The translations under genes were made by a program, and so were the position numbers. Below the pieces are notes generated by a model. It worked only from the letters and a program-made list of their open reading frames with translations. It ran no database searches and had not been told where the DNA came from. A stretch of 57,071 nucleotides of DNA from NCBI GenBank assembly GCA_947455935.1, contig CANGPV010000002.1:1-57071 (forward strand), in the 5' to 3' direction. Below, piece by piece: positions 1 through 8,916 of the stretch (the stretch's first letter is position 1; each line of letters opens with the position of its first letter). This stretch comes from Comamonadaceae bacterium (GTDB lineage: Bacteria; Pseudomonadota; Gammaproteobacteria; Burkholderiales; Burkholderiaceae_C).

Positions 1-308
1 CTTATGGACAACTATTGCCCGTGTTGTTGCTGGCGCAGTGCCTGCACGTGTTCACCTTTGCCATTCAACACACGGTGTGCATCGCTTGGTTGTCGCAGCA
101 TTTCCCTGGGCGGTTACGCGGTAGAGGCCAAGCTTTGTATGCAGTGATTGGCTATGGTTTCACTGGCGTATTAGGTGCCCTTGGTGGCGCGGCGCTCAGT
201 ACCCACCTAGGCTTGCAAACCGTGTTCATGGCGGCCATGCCTGTGGCTTTGCTGGCCTTGCTGTGTGCAGCAGGTTTGCTCCGAGCTTCGCGCAGACATA
301 CAAGGTAA
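1..308 (+). CDS. MFS transporter, C-terminal fragment
   Basis: The gene is cut by the window start. The open frame runs in from base 3 and stops at TAA 306-308, leaving about 100 residues. What remains holds three hydrophobic segments and a basic tail ending LLRASRRHTR, as in the last helices of a 12-helix major facilitator. The polar loop SQHFPGRLRGRGQALYAVIG followed by a Gly/Ala-rich helix resembles the MFS_1_like group (3-phenylpropionate/lactose permease type), so an inner-membrane secondary transporter is likely. The substrate cannot be told from this part. A TTG at 15 is only an internal codon, not a start. Confidence 0.7.
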   Translation, partial: YGQLLPVLLLAQCLHVFTFAIQHTVCIAWLSQHFPGRLRGRGQALYAVIGYGFTGVLGALGGAALSTHLGLQTVFMAAMPVALLALLCAAGLLRASRRHTR

Positions 309-386
309 CTGAAATATTACTCACTTTATTCCTGCTCATCTTGAAGAGGGCGGAGAAATTAGGTACATCTCTTTCAAGGAGATGTC

Positions 387-1022
387 ATGCCTCACCCGCG
401 CATCTTGATCGTCGAAGATCACCCTTTGATGGCTGACGCTATTGCCGCGTCGGTGCAAAGCTGTTTGCCGCTTGCCCAATGCCATGTGGCCTCGTCGCTT
501 TCATCGGCTGTGTGCCTTTTGTCAACGTCCCAGGCCTGGGCTTTGGTGTTGCTGGACTTGAACCTGCCTGATGCCCAAGGATTGCAAACTCTGAACACCG
601 TATGCGAACTCCACCCCCAAGGCGCATTGTTGGTGCTGTCAGCTTTGCAAGATCCCTGCATTGAAGCGGCTTGCCTGGCCAGTGGTGTGCGATTTGTCAA
701 CAAAGCTTTGCCTTCCAGTGCGTTCATGTCGGCGTTGCTTAGTGCCATGCATCAGATCCTGTCGGTTCCGTTATCGGTCAACTTACAGGAGAACACATCT
801 GAACACTATCGCTTTGAAAGTTTGACAGCCCAGCAACGCTTGGTCTTGTCGCAACTGTCCAAGGGTTGGACCAGTCATCGTATCGCCCAGCATTTGTGCC
901 TCAGTGAGGCCACGGTGCGCAGTCATACGCGTGAGGTGCTACGCAAACTGGGTGTCGACAACCGTACCGAAGCGACCCACCGCTATTTCCAATGGATACA
1001 GCAGCAGGTCAACGATGCTTAG
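387..1022 (+). CDS. LuxR/NarL-type response regulator
   Basis: A 211-residue two-domain cytoplasmic regulator. The receiver domain (about 4-120) has the acidic pair E10-D11, the phospho-acceptor D57 in the stretch LVLLDLNLPD, and a conserved-position lysine near 105. The C-terminal LuxR helix-turn-helix (about 145-205) shows LTAQQRLVLSQLSKGWTSHR and ATVRSHTREVLRKLGVDNRT, typical of NarL-family DNA binding. The ATG at 387 follows a good ribosome site (AAGGAG at 377-382). The stop overlaps the histidine kinase start by 8 bases (ATGCTTAG), so the two are translationally coupled and form a cognate pair. Target genes are unknown. Confidence 0.9.
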   Translation: MPHPRILIVEDHPLMADAIAASVQSCLPLAQCHVASSLSSAVCLLSTSQAWALVLLDLNLPDAQGLQTLNTVCELHPQGALLVLSALQDPCIEAACLASGVRFVNKALPSSAFMSALLSAMHQILSVPLSVNLQENTSEHYRFESLTAQQRLVLSQLSKGWTSHRIAQHLCLSEATVRSHTREVLRKLGVDNRTEATHRYFQWIQQQVNDA

Positions 1023-2910
1023 ACGCCATGTGTCCTATGCGATGAGGTCGGCGCTGTTCGCTGGCTTGCTCTTGGCTTGTTTACACGCGGCTGACGCAAT
1101 GCCCCAGCCTCACTGGTCCAGCGTGCTAGCAGTTGCCGAAGACCAAGCCGATATACCCTCGGAAATATTGCCAGATAAACAATGGCAACGCATGGCTGCA
1201 GGTGAAGGTGTGCGGCTCACACACAGCGCTCAAGTCGTTGCTGCACGCAGTGGTCAAGCGTATTGGGCGGGTTTTACGCTGTCAGGCGTTGACGATCACG
1301 CCTTAATTTATTGGTTAAGTTTGCAGTCCCCCACCTTGGACTCGGCGCAACTTTGGTGGCGAAAGGCTGGTGGCTCATGGACTGCCCAAGCGCAATTGCA
1401 AGAGCTTGAGCCATTGCGCTTGGGCAGTGGCCAATTGTTTGCGGTTTGGCCTATCCGCTTGAGCGATCACGAACAACTACAGATTTTGGTTCGACAACAA
1501 GGCGTCAATCGCGTGCAGTTTCCTTTGGTATTGCAAACACCTCAAGTATTTATGACACAACAGCGAGAACTGTTTTTGCTGATGGGTTTGATCTTGGCCG
1601 TGCCTTGGGTGGTGGTTCTGTATGTGCTGACTTTGCTGCCTTCTTTCTATAACCCATCCTTGCCGATTTTCATCGCTATGGCAGTGTGCGAGACCGTGGG
1701 CGCTGTATGGGTAAGTGGCTTGATGTGCGCCTTATGGCCTTGGCTTGACAGACTGCAAGCAGCTTGGATAGGCAGCGTTTCATATGGTTTGTTGATGCTG
1801 TTGAGCGTTCACCATGCAAGGACATTTTTGCGAACAGCCCAACACGACCCCCGCATGGACAGGTGGCTCAGGTGGGGTGCTGGGTGTTGGTGGATGGCGC
1901 TTCCCTTGCTTGCAGGGGGTTTCAGCCAATGGATGCGAACAGCACTGCTGTATCTGGGTGCCCTTCAGTCTGTTGGCATGCTGATGCTGGCTTGTCGAAG
2001 CTACCGCAGACACCCACGCCCTTATATAGCCATGTATGTCTGTGTTTGGGTGGTGTATTTGTTATCGATGGCGGTGTACTGGTTGTTCAGATGGTTCGAG
2101 TGGCCTTTGATCACCACATTGGGGGCGCAGTTTGTCCAAGGTGCAGTGGTGGCTACCTTGCTGGGTTGGTCAGCCTGTATGCAAGTACTGCAACTTCGTC
2201 AAACTTTGCAACAGCGATTGCAAGTGCATCTGGATCGCAGTCGTTTATATGCCGCAGCCCAGCACGATTTATGGCAACCTTTACAAAGCATGCAGCTTTA
2301 TGCCAAATCATTGATGGGGGCTTCAGCCCATCAGCAGCAGAATTTACTGAAAGGCTTGCAACTGGCCTCATTGTTTGTTGATGATTTCATGCACAGTCTG
2401 CGTCATTTGGCTGAGGATAAAACCAAGGTCTTGCAACCATATCAATTTCAAGCGCATCCCTTGCCTGTGTTGTTAGGTGAGGTGTTGCAAGAATTTGAAC
2501 CTTTGGCACACATGCGTGGCGTGCAATTACGTCGTCGAATCAGCGCGCAGATGGTCTGGGTACATACGGTCACTTTGCAGCGCATGGTGCGCAATCTGCT
2601 CTCTAATGCGTTGCGTTATGGCGCAAGTGGCGGCAAAGTGTTGATCGGTACACGCAAACAAGGGGATGTGTTGTGGCTGTGGATTATTGACAAAGGCCCC
2701 GGAATGACATCAACGCAATTACAAGCTTGTTTTCAGGCATTTGCAGAGAACACAGAACAAGAACATATGTCGCAAAGCTTGGGTCTGGGACTCTTTAGTG
2801 TCAAACAACTGGCCTTGCAGATGGACACTCCTATTCGCTTGCACAGCCAAGAGGGCCAGGGCTTGGCGGTGGGCGTAGGCTTGCGGTTAACATCGCCGCG
2901 CAACGCCTAA
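1015..2910 (+). CDS. Membrane sensor histidine kinase, 7TM-DISM type
   Basis: A 631-residue sensor kinase and the partner of the regulator at 387-1022. The ATG at 1015 is chosen because it gives a signal peptide (about 1-28, ending AADA) and couples to the upstream stop; longer frames would run inside the regulator. A periplasmic domain of about 160 residues is followed by seven or so hydrophobic segments (about 185-400), the arrangement of 7TMR-DISM proteins. The kinase core has the H-box QHDLWQPLQ, the N-box RNLLSNALRYG, the G1 box DKGPGM and the G2 box GLGLFSVKQLA, so all ATP-binding motifs are intact. The HDLxQPLQ form of the H-box is common in kinases paired with LuxR-type regulators. 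The ligand is unknown; DISMED2-type outer domains often bind carbohydrates. Confidence 0.87.
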   Translation: MLRRHVSYAMRSALFAGLLLACLHAADAMPQPHWSSVLAVAEDQADIPSEILPDKQWQRMAAGEGVRLTHSAQVVAARSGQAYWAGFTLSGVDDHALIYWLSLQSPTLDSAQLWWRKAGGSWTAQAQLQELEPLRLGSGQLFAVWPIRLSDHEQLQILVRQQGVNRVQFPLVLQTPQVFMTQQRELFLLMGLILAVPWVVVLYVLTLLPSFYNPSLPIFIAMAVCETVGAVWVSGLMCALWPWLDRLQAAWIGSVSYGLLMLLSVHHARTFLRTAQHDPRMDRWLRWGAGCWWMALPLLAGGFSQWMRTALLYLGALQSVGMLMLACRSYRRHPRPYIAMYVCVWVVYLLSMAVYWLFRWFEWPLITTLGAQFVQGAVVATLLGWSACMQVLQLRQTLQQRLQVHLDRSRLYAAAQHDLWQPLQSMQLYAKSLMGASAHQQQNLLKGLQLASLFVDDFMHSLRHLAEDKTKVLQPYQFQAHPLPVLLGEVLQEFEPLAHMRGVQLRRRISAQMVWVHTVTLQRMVRNLLSNALRYGASGGKVLIGTRKQGDVLWLWIIDKGPGMTSTQLQACFQAFAENTEQEHMSQSLGLGLFSVKQLALQMDTPIRLHSQEGQGLAVGVGLRLTSPRNA

Positions 2911-2924
2911 CCAAGGAACCGACC

Positions 2925-3218
2925 ATGGCATCCGCTTACATCATTGTTGACACCCTCATCACCAACGACGAGGAAATGGAAAAGTACAAACTGCTGGCCA
3001 AGCCTTTGGTGGAGAGTTTTGGCGGTGAATACTTGGCACGAGGTGGCCATTTGGTAGTGAAAGAAGAGCAGTTGTGGTCGCCCACGCGCTTGGTGTTGTT
3101 ACGCTTTCCTTCCATGGCGCAAGCGCAAACGTTTTATGACTCGCCCGAGTATCAAAAGATACTGCCGCTTAGCCAAAGTTGTACCCAACGCACCTTGGTG
3201 ATGTTCGAAGGTTTGTAA
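2925..3218 (+). CDS. DUF1330 family protein
   Basis: A small 97-residue soluble protein of the DUF1330 family, a dimeric alpha/beta-barrel fold. Family features visible are the opening SAYIIVDTLITNDEEMEKY, the central FGGEYLARGG, and the closing RFPSMAQAQTFYDSPEYQ. Length matches the family (about 95-100). The start has a ribosome site (AAGGAACC) a few bases upstream, and the gene follows the histidine kinase by 14 bases, so it may be co-transcribed with it. It converges on tolA. No biochemical role is established for the family. Confidence 0.85.
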   Translation: MASAYIIVDTLITNDEEMEKYKLLAKPLVESFGGEYLARGGHLVVKEEQLWSPTRLVLLRFPSMAQAQTFYDSPEYQKILPLSQSCTQRTLVMFEGL

Positions 3219-3231
3219 CAGCGGGTCTGCG

Positions 3232-4080
3232 TCAGTCACGCGGTCTGAAGCTAAAGACCAAACGTGTAGGCACGCTGCCGTCCACATCGCGCGGCAGTAT
3301 GTCGGTTTTACGCAAACCGTTGATCACGGCTTGGTCCCATGCGCTGTTGCCACTGGACTTAACCAAATCCACTGACTCAATTTTTCCCGTAGGACTGCAG
3401 GTGACTTCAACATCGGCTGTCGGGTTACCCACCACGGTTTGCAGCAAGTTGTCGGGGAAAGTGATGTTGGGTTTGACCTTGGCCCGCAAGCGTCCGATGT
3501 AGCTGGCTGAAGGGCCGCTGGGTTTGGGTGCCACGCCGGTGTCTACGGGTGTGCCCACCGATCCTGCCAAGGCTTGTAGTCGTTTAACCGCGGCTTGGTG
3601 ACGTGCCTCAGCTTCTTTAGCCTCTTGTTTTTCTTGTGCTTTGCGCTTGGCTTCCTCTTCTTTCTCTGCTTTGAGTTTGGCTTTCTTATCGTCTTGCTCG
3701 CGGCGTTTGTCGTCAGCCTCTTTTTTCTTTAGCTTGTCGATGGCGATCTGTGGATCGACCGTGGGTTTGGCCTCGGACACAGGCTTGGCGGGCGTGGGTG
3801 GCGTGGGCGGTTCAGGCTCGGGCTTGGGTTCGGGAGTGACTGTTACCTCAGGCTCAGGAGGCGTCGGGAGTTTGGCCGCTACAGGTTGCGGCACCGCAGA
3901 CCACAACTCGGCTTCCACGCTTAAGTCTTGCGGTTGCTGTGACCATAAGGTACCCCAGTTCAAAGCAACCAGTAACAAGACATGGATAGCCACGGCCAAT
4001 ACCCATGCTCGAACGTTGCCATCGTCTCTCGGAGGCGCGAACTCAAGATGCGAGTCACCTGTGCGCATCGCTGCGTTCAT
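3232..4080 (-). CDS. tolA: TolA cell-envelope spanning protein
   Basis: TolA links the inner-membrane TolQR motor to the outer-membrane TolB-Pal complex, which constricts the outer membrane at division. The 282-residue protein has one N-terminal membrane helix (about 25-45), a Pro/Glu-rich stretch with repeated PEP motifs (about 70-105), a long charged helix rich in Lys, Glu and Ala (about 110-170), and a C-terminal TonB/TolA domain (about 195-280). The last contains YIGRLRAKVKPNI and two cysteine-region beta strands. The start overlaps the tolR stop by 4 bases. The last tol gene here converges on DUF1330: tolB and pal do not follow, unlike the common proteobacterial order. Confidence 0.9.
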   Translation of the reverse strand: MNAAMRTGDSHLEFAPPRDDGNVRAWVLAVAIHVLLLVALNWGTLWSQQPQDLSVEAELWSAVPQPVAAKLPTPPEPEVTVTPEPKPEPEPPTPPTPAKPVSEAKPTVDPQIAIDKLKKKEADDKRREQDDKKAKLKAEKEEEAKRKAQEKQEAKEAEARHQAAVKRLQALAGSVGTPVDTGVAPKPSGPSASYIGRLRAKVKPNITFPDNLLQTVVGNPTADVEVTCSPTGKIESVDLVKSSGNSAWDQAVINGLRKTDILPRDVDGSVPTRLVFSFRPRD

Positions 4081-4520
4081 TCGCTCAGTTGAACTGATAA
4101 ACCCACACGTTGCACACCGGCGCGTTGCAAGCTGTCCATGAGTTTGACCACGTTTTCATAGGCAATTTGCTTGTCTGCGCTGATGACCACAGGGGTGGCG
4201 GCGTTGCCGCCTTGCAGTTGCAAGGTCAGGGCCGCCACGTTATCCATGGTGGCGGCCTGTTTGACATCGGTGCCAGGCGCATGCGATGCACTGCGCGACT
4301 TGACCATGATTTTGAGTTTCTTATCGATCTCCACCGTGATGACTTGCTCAGGGGCCGCACTTGCTTTACCAACCGTGGGTATGTCGATCACGCTGGGGGC
4401 CAGCAAAGGGGCGGTCACCATGAAGATGATGAGCAGGACCAGCATCACATCAATGAACGGCACCATATTGATGTCGCTCATGGTGCGACGTCGTGAGCTG
4501 CGAGGTGTGACTGAAGACAT
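4077..4520 (-). CDS. tolR: TolR, ExbD/TolR family motor subunit
   Basis: TolR is the proton-motive-force-dependent partner of TolQ. The 147-residue protein has a basic N terminus, a single membrane helix (about 20-42) with the essential aspartate in PFIDVMLVLLIIFMV, and a periplasmic domain including VVISADKQIAYENVVKLMD, which are family hallmarks. It lies 16 bases after tolQ and overlaps tolA by 4 bases, so tolQRA is one transcription unit. Length is normal for the family. Confidence 0.94.
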   Translation of the reverse strand: MSSVTPRSSRRRTMSDINMVPFIDVMLVLLIIFMVTAPLLAPSVIDIPTVGKASAAPEQVITVEIDKKLKIMVKSRSASHAPGTDVKQAATMDNVAALTLQLQGGNAATPVVISADKQIAYENVVKLMDSLQRAGVQRVGLSVQLSE

Positions 4521-4536
4521 AGGGCGCGGCCTCGCT

Positions 4537-5232
4537 TCAGCGTGTCAGCGTGGTGGCTTGTGCGCCCACATTGCGCTGCAAGATATTGGAGAACTCTTCA
4601 ATAAAGGTTTCCAAGCGGTTGGCTACGCGGTCGACATCCCGTGAAAACCGGTTAAAGGCCAGTACCGCAGGAATGGCCGCAAACAAACCAATCGCCGTGG
4701 CGACCAAGGCTTCGGCAATGCCAGGCGCCACCTTGGCCAAAGTGACTTGCTGCATTTGTGCCAAGCCAGTGAACGCATGCATGATGCCCCATACCGTGCC
4801 AAACAAACCCACATAGGGCGACACCGAGCCCACCGAAGCGAGCATGGACAGATTCGATTCAATGGCGTCCATCTCACGTTGCAAGCTGGCACGCATGGCG
4901 CGGCGTGCTCCGTCCATCAGCAGGCCGCTGTCAGTGATGCGTCGCTCGCGAAGCTTTTGGTATTCGCGCATGCCGCTGGCAAAAATGCGCTCCATAGGTC
5001 CCGAGAGCTTGGCATTTTGCTGAGCCGCTGCAAACAACTCTTGCAGACTTTTGCCAGACCAAAATTCGCGCTCGAAATCATCGTTCAAGCGGCGTACATC
5101 TGCCAGCGACAAGAGTTTTCGAAAAATTGCCGTCCAACTGAGCAAAGAAACAAACAACAAAATAAGAACGACGGCTTGCACCACCCAACTGGCATTGAGC
5201 AGCAGGTTAACAATAGAAAACTCTTGGTTCAT
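4537..5232 (-). CDS. tolQ: TolQ, MotA/TolQ/ExbB proton channel protein
   Basis: TolQ is the channel-forming subunit of the Tol-Pal motor. The start at 5232 (MNQEFSIVNLL) is preferred to an upstream ATG at 5319 because it gives 231 residues, the usual length, and overlaps the ybgC stop by 4 bases. Three membrane helices are visible: about 15-38, 130-155 and 170-195. The last two contain VGSVSPYVGLFGTVWGIMHA and IAEALVATAIGLFAAIPAVL, diagnostic for the ExbB/TolQ family. The large cytoplasmic loop (about 40-125) is as expected. Confidence 0.94.
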   Translation of the reverse strand: MNQEFSIVNLLLNASWVVQAVVLILLFVSLLSWTAIFRKLLSLADVRRLNDDFEREFWSGKSLQELFAAAQQNAKLSGPMERIFASGMREYQKLRERRITDSGLLMDGARRAMRASLQREMDAIESNLSMLASVGSVSPYVGLFGTVWGIMHAFTGLAQMQQVTLAKVAPGIAEALVATAIGLFAAIPAVLAFNRFSRDVDRVANRLETFIEEFSNILQRNVGAQATTLTR

Positions 5233-5630
5233 GTCAAACGCTCCAAAATGGAAGAGGGAATTCGCTCGGGTCGTAAGGTGGCGGTTTGTACCCAGCCAAT
5301 ACGAATCGTACCTTCGCACAGCAAAACAGGTTCAGCAGCTTGACGCCATGCTTGTTGGGTGATGACTAAACTGGAGCGACCTTTGCTGAGCAGGCTTGCG
5401 TTCACTGTCAGTAAATCATCCAGTTGAGCAGGCTTGTGGTACTTCAAATGGGTTTCCACCACCACAAACATGCCGCCGGTGGCTTCACGCAGTGCTTGTT
5501 GCTCCACGCCTAAATAACGCAACCACTCGGTGCGGGCTCGCTCAAAAAATTTCAAATAATTGGCATAAAACACAATGCCGCCTGCATCGGTGTCTTCCCA
5601 GTAAATCCGCACAGGAAACTCAAACCTCAT
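5229..5630 (-). CDS. ybgC: YbgC-type acyl-CoA thioesterase
   Basis: A 133-residue hotdog-fold thioesterase and the standard first gene of tol-pal operons. The signature YWEDTDAGGIVFYANYLKFF near the N terminus carries the catalytic aspartate (D15). YbgC of other bacteria hydrolyses short-chain or malonyl acyl-CoA or acts on acyl-ACP, and in E. coli is linked to phospholipid enzymes; which applies here is not visible. It overlaps the aminotransferase stop by 4 bases upstream and tolQ by 4 bases downstream, so it is coupled to both. Confidence 0.92.
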   Translation of the reverse strand: MRFEFPVRIYWEDTDAGGIVFYANYLKFFERARTEWLRYLGVEQQALREATGGMFVVVETHLKYHKPAQLDDLLTVNASLLSKGRSSLVITQQAWRQAAEPVLLCEGTIRIGWVQTATLRPERIPSSILERLT

Positions 5631-6823
5631 GCAGCCTCCAGCAAGTGTTGAATGCGTTGCGCAGCGGTGTGTAAATCTTGCAGTGATGAGGCCGTGGAAA
5701 ACCGCACAAAGTCGCCAGGTGCATACACACCAAAGTCGCGCCCTGGCGTGATGGCCACATGGGCGTGTTGCATCACATGCTCAGCAAAGTCCCAGCTGTT
5801 TTTCAACCCCAAGCGTTGGCAGGCACTGCGGCAATCGGCCCAAGCGTAAAACGCGCCATCGGGCATGACGGGCACAGTGAGCCCCATGCTATTGAGCATA
5901 GGAATGAAGCTGTCGCGGCGTTCTTTGAAGGCGGCGCGGCGTTCTTCGTAGATGGCCAGTGTGGCGTCTTCAAAACACGCCAAGGCTGCGTATTGCGATA
6001 CCGTGCTGGGACAGATAAACAGGTTTTGCGCTAAGCGTTCGATCACAGGCACCAGTTCATCTGGTACCACCAGCCAACCCAAACGCCAACCGGTCATATG
6101 GAAGTATTTGGAAAAGCTGTTGATGCTGATGATCTGATCGTCAATGGCCAATGCGGTTTGCCCAAAAGCGTCGTCATGGCTCAACCCTAAATAAATTTCA
6201 TCCACCATGGTGATGCCACCGCGCTGTTGCACGACTTGATGAATGGCTTTGAGTTCGGCAGCCGCCACCGAGGTGCCTGTGGGGTTGGAGGGTGAGGCCA
6301 GCAACACGCCGCGGGTGTGGTCGTTCCAGTGAGCTTGTACCTGCGCTGCGCTGAGTTGAAAGCGTTGGCTCGCATCGGTGGGCAGCAACACTGCTTGGCC
6401 CTGGGCAGCGCTGACAAAATGACGGTTGCAAGGGTAACTGGGGTCGGGCATCAAGACTTCATCACCCTCTTCAATCAAAGCCATGCAAGCCAACAGCAAT
6501 GCACCCGATGCACCGGCAGTGACCACGATACGCCGTTCAGGAATATGCACGCCAAAACGGGAGCCGTACCAAGCACTGATGCGCTCACGCAGCGCGTCCA
6601 AACCTAAGGCGTTGGTGTATTGCGTGCGGCCATCGCGAATGGCACGTTCGGCTGCGGCTTGCACCTGGGGTGGCGCAGTGAAATCGGGCTCACCAATATT
6701 GAGGAACACCATGGGTTGATCGCTGTCACGGGCTGCATGGGCGATACGTTGTGCCGCTTTGGCCATCTCCATCACATAAAACGGCTCGATGCGTTGGGCG
6801 CGTTGGCTGATGCGCATGGTCAA
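5627..6823 (-). CDS. PLP-dependent aminotransferase, class I/II
   Basis: A 398-residue fold-type I aminotransferase, cytoplasmic and probably a homodimer. It shows the substrate-domain [12 protein letters not shown] near residue 45, the ASPSNPTGT turn, and the PLP lysine in [18 protein letters not shown] with the phosphate-binding arginine after it. These mark the aspartate/alanine-type family; the amino donor and acceptor cannot be assigned. The start at 6823 overlaps the nusB stop by 4 bases (ATGA), so this gene lies inside the nusB-ybgC-tol run. An internal ATG two codons later is possible. Confidence 0.9.
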   Translation of the reverse strand: MTMRISQRAQRIEPFYVMEMAKAAQRIAHAARDSDQPMVFLNIGEPDFTAPPQVQAAAERAIRDGRTQYTNALGLDALRERISAWYGSRFGVHIPERRIVVTAGASGALLLACMALIEEGDEVLMPDPSYPCNRHFVSAAQGQAVLLPTDASQRFQLSAAQVQAHWNDHTRGVLLASPSNPTGTSVAAAELKAIHQVVQQRGGITMVDEIYLGLSHDDAFGQTALAIDDQIISINSFSKYFHMTGWRLGWLVVPDELVPVIERLAQNLFICPSTVSQYAALACFEDATLAIYEERRAAFKERRDSFIPMLNSMGLTVPVMPDGAFYAWADCRSACQRLGLKNSWDFAEHVMQHAHVAITPGRDFGVYAPGDFVRFSTASSLQDLHTAAQRIQHLLEAA

Positions 6824-7329
6824 TCTGCAGCTGTGGAATCGTCGGTCGCCGCAACACTGGCGGCTGGTTTGCTGCGCTCAGATTGGACCTCTGCAAGTCT
6901 GAGTTGTTGCGCCAACTGGTTGAGCACCGCATTCACGTATTTGTGACCGTCGGTGCCGCCAAATTCTTTGGCCAAATCGATGCATTCATTGAGTACGACG
7001 CGCCAAGGGATGTCTAAGCAATGTTGCAACTCATAAGCGCCTATCCACAACACGCCATGTTCGATGGGCGAGAGTTCGCTGAGTTTGCGGTCGAGCACGG
7101 GCAAGATGAGGGCATCGAGAGCCTCGGCTTGCGCAGCACAGCCATGCAGCAAGGCGTCGAAATGTACCGCATCAGCTTTGTGAAAACCACTGAGGTCGCG
7201 GGTAAAGCTGTCTACTTCATCGGCAGGATTGCCCCCGACCATCACCTGATACAGCGCTTGCAAGGCAAACCCGCGTGCACGGGTACGTGCGGCACGGGCA
7301 CTGGCTCGGCGTAAGTTGTGATCGGTCAT
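6820..7329 (-). CDS. nusB: Transcription antitermination factor NusB
   Basis: NusB binds boxA RNA together with ribosomal protein S10 in rRNA antitermination. The 169-residue protein has an Arg-rich N terminus ([20 protein letters not shown]) and the family C-terminal motif [20 protein letters not shown] followed by [13 protein letters not shown] tail of about 20 residues beyond the conserved domain is variable. It overlaps ribH by 4 bases; ribH-nusB adjacency is widespread in proteobacteria. Confidence 0.94.
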   Translation of the reverse strand: MTDHNLRRASARAARTRARGFALQALYQVMVGGNPADEVDSFTRDLSGFHKADAVHFDALLHGCAAQAEALDALILPVLDRKLSELSPIEHGVLWIGAYELQHCLDIPWRVVLNECIDLAKEFGGTDGHKYVNAVLNQLAQQLRLAEVQSERSKPAASVAATDDSTAAD

Positions 7330-7793
7330 GACAGGCTTTGCATTAAAAGCGCCATCTCTACCGCAACCCGCGCAGCATCGCGCCCTTTATCACTTTGCCG
7401 CGCGACGGCTTGGGCTTGGTTTTCGGTGGTGAGGATGGCATTGGCAATCGGTAGACCGTGGTCCAAGGCCAGTTGCGTGATGGCAGAACCCGATTCATTG
7501 GCCACCAATTCAAAGTGGTAGGTCTCGCCTCGGATGATGCAGCCCAAGGCGATGAGCGCATCAAACTGCTGGCTTTGCGCCAGAGCTTGCAAAGCCACCG
7601 GTACTTCCAAGGCGCCAGGAACCTGCACCAGTTGAACTTGCTCAGCAGGCACTTTGAGCGCCAGCAATTCGTTGCGACAGGCCAAGGCCAAGGCGTTGGT
7701 GATGTCAAGGTTGAAGCGTGCTTGCACGATACCTAGTCGCAGTTGGCTGCCATCCATGTCATTGCGTGTCGCACTTAGATCGGGGTGGTGCAT
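7326..7793 (-). CDS. ribH: 6,7-dimethyl-8-ribityllumazine synthase
   Basis: RibH condenses 5-amino-6-ribitylamino-uracil with 3,4-dihydroxy-2-butanone 4-phosphate, the penultimate step of riboflavin synthesis. The start at 7793 (MHHPDL) lies one base after the ribBA stop and gives 155 residues, the normal size; the frame also extends upstream to an ATG at 7832 inside ribBA. Motifs include [25 protein letters not shown], the [20 protein letters not shown] active-site region, and the conserved [16 protein letters not shown]. Part of ribD-ribE-ribBA-ribH. Confidence 0.95.
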   Translation of the reverse strand: MHHPDLSATRNDMDGSQLRLGIVQARFNLDITNALALACRNELLALKVPAEQVQLVQVPGALEVPVALQALAQSQQFDALIALGCIIRGETYHFELVANESGSAITQLALDHGLPIANAILTTENQAQAVARQSDKGRDAARVAVEMALLMQSLS

Positions 7794-7794
7794 A

Positions 7795-8916
7795 TCATTC
7801 CTTGGAGAGGTAACCAGTAATTTCCAGTCCATAGCCAGCCATGCTGGGCATGCGACGTGGGTTGCCCATCAGGCGCATTTTGTGCACGCCACAGTCACGC
7901 AAAATTTGCGCACCTATGCCGTAGGTGCGTAAGTCCATTCGACCGCGTTCAGGGGCTTGTGCTGATCGGGCAAGGCCTTCGAACTGCGAGAGCAATTGCG
8001 CTGCGCTTTCGCCGCAATTGAGCAGCACCACCACGCCCGAACCTTCTTGTGCGACACGAGACAGCGCTGCATCGAGTGACCACGAGTGCATCTGACGCTG
8101 CGGCTCCAAGGCGTCCAATACCGACAAGGGTTCATGTACCCTAGCCAACACTGCATGGTCAGGTGTCCAGTGTCCACGCACCAAGGCGATGTGAACGCTG
8201 TCGCTGGGCAGGTCTTTGTAAGCATGGGCGGTGAATTCACCGTGCGCTGTGTTCAAGCTACGGCTGCTGATTTTGTTGACCAAAGATTCCGTGCGGCTGC
8301 GGTATTCGATCAAGTCGGCGATGGTGCCAATCTTCAAGCCGTGTTCTGCCGCAAAGCTCATCAGGTCGGGCAACCGAGCCATGGTGCCGTCGTCTTTCAT
8401 GATTTCGCAAATCACAGCGGCAGGCGAACAGCCTGCCATGCCCGCCAAATCGCAGCCTGCTTCGGTGTGGCCTGCGCGCATGAGCACACCGCCTTCAACG
8501 GCTTGTAATGGAAAGATATGACCTGGTTGCACCAAGTCGCTGGCCGTGGCGTTTTTAGCGACAGCCACTTGCACCGTGCGAGCGCGGTCAGCGGCAGAAA
8601 TACCGGTGGTCACGCCTTGGGCGGCTTCAATCGACACGGTGAAAGCAGTGCTGTAGACCGTGCCATTGCGCTCAACCATGGGTGGCAGTTTCAGGTGCTC
8701 GCAACGCTCACGCGTGAGGGTCAAGCAAATCAGGCCACGGCCAAACCGCGCCATGAAATTGATGGCCTCCGGTGTGACATGGTCAGCGGCCAGTACCAAA
8801 TCGCCTTCATTCTCGCGGTCTTCTTCATCGACCAAAATCACCATGCGACCGGCCTTCATATCGGCCACGATGTCAGCCAAAGACGAGATGGCCACAGGTG
8901 TGTGAGGTGAGGTCAT
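7795..8916 (-). CDS. ribBA: DHBP synthase with decayed GTP cyclohydrolase II domain (RibBA-like)
   Basis: A 373-residue two-domain protein. The N-terminal part (about 1-205) is a complete 3,4-dihydroxy-2-butanone 4-phosphate synthase: [17 protein letters not shown] holds the metal and substrate acids, and [15 protein letters not shown] the active-site loop. The C-terminal part (about 235-373) aligns with GTP cyclohydrolase II through its start (HIALVRGHW) and end ([24 protein letters not shown]). The zinc-binding cysteine segment normally reading ECLTGD..RCDCG is replaced by [20 protein letters not shown] with no cysteine, and the RQEGRGIGL segment is absent. GTP cyclohydrolase activity is therefore unlikely, and a separate ribA is expected elsewhere. 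Such decayed domains are known in Burkholderiales. It overlaps ribE by 4 bases. Confidence 0.93.
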   Translation of the reverse strand: MTSPHTPVAISSLADIVADMKAGRMVILVDEEDRENEGDLVLAADHVTPEAINFMARFGRGLICLTLTRERCEHLKLPPMVERNGTVYSTAFTVSIEAAQGVTTGISAADRARTVQVAVAKNATASDLVQPGHIFPLQAVEGGVLMRAGHTEAGCDLAGMAGCSPAAVICEIMKDDGTMARLPDLMSFAAEHGLKIGTIADLIEYRSRTESLVNKISSRSLNTAHGEFTAHAYKDLPSDSVHIALVRGHWTPDHAVLARVHEPLSVLDALEPQRQMHSWSLDAALSRVAQEGSGVVVLLNCGESAAQLLSQFEGLARSAQAPERGRMDLRTYGIGAQILRDCGVHKMRLMGNPRRMPSMAGYGLEITGYLSKE

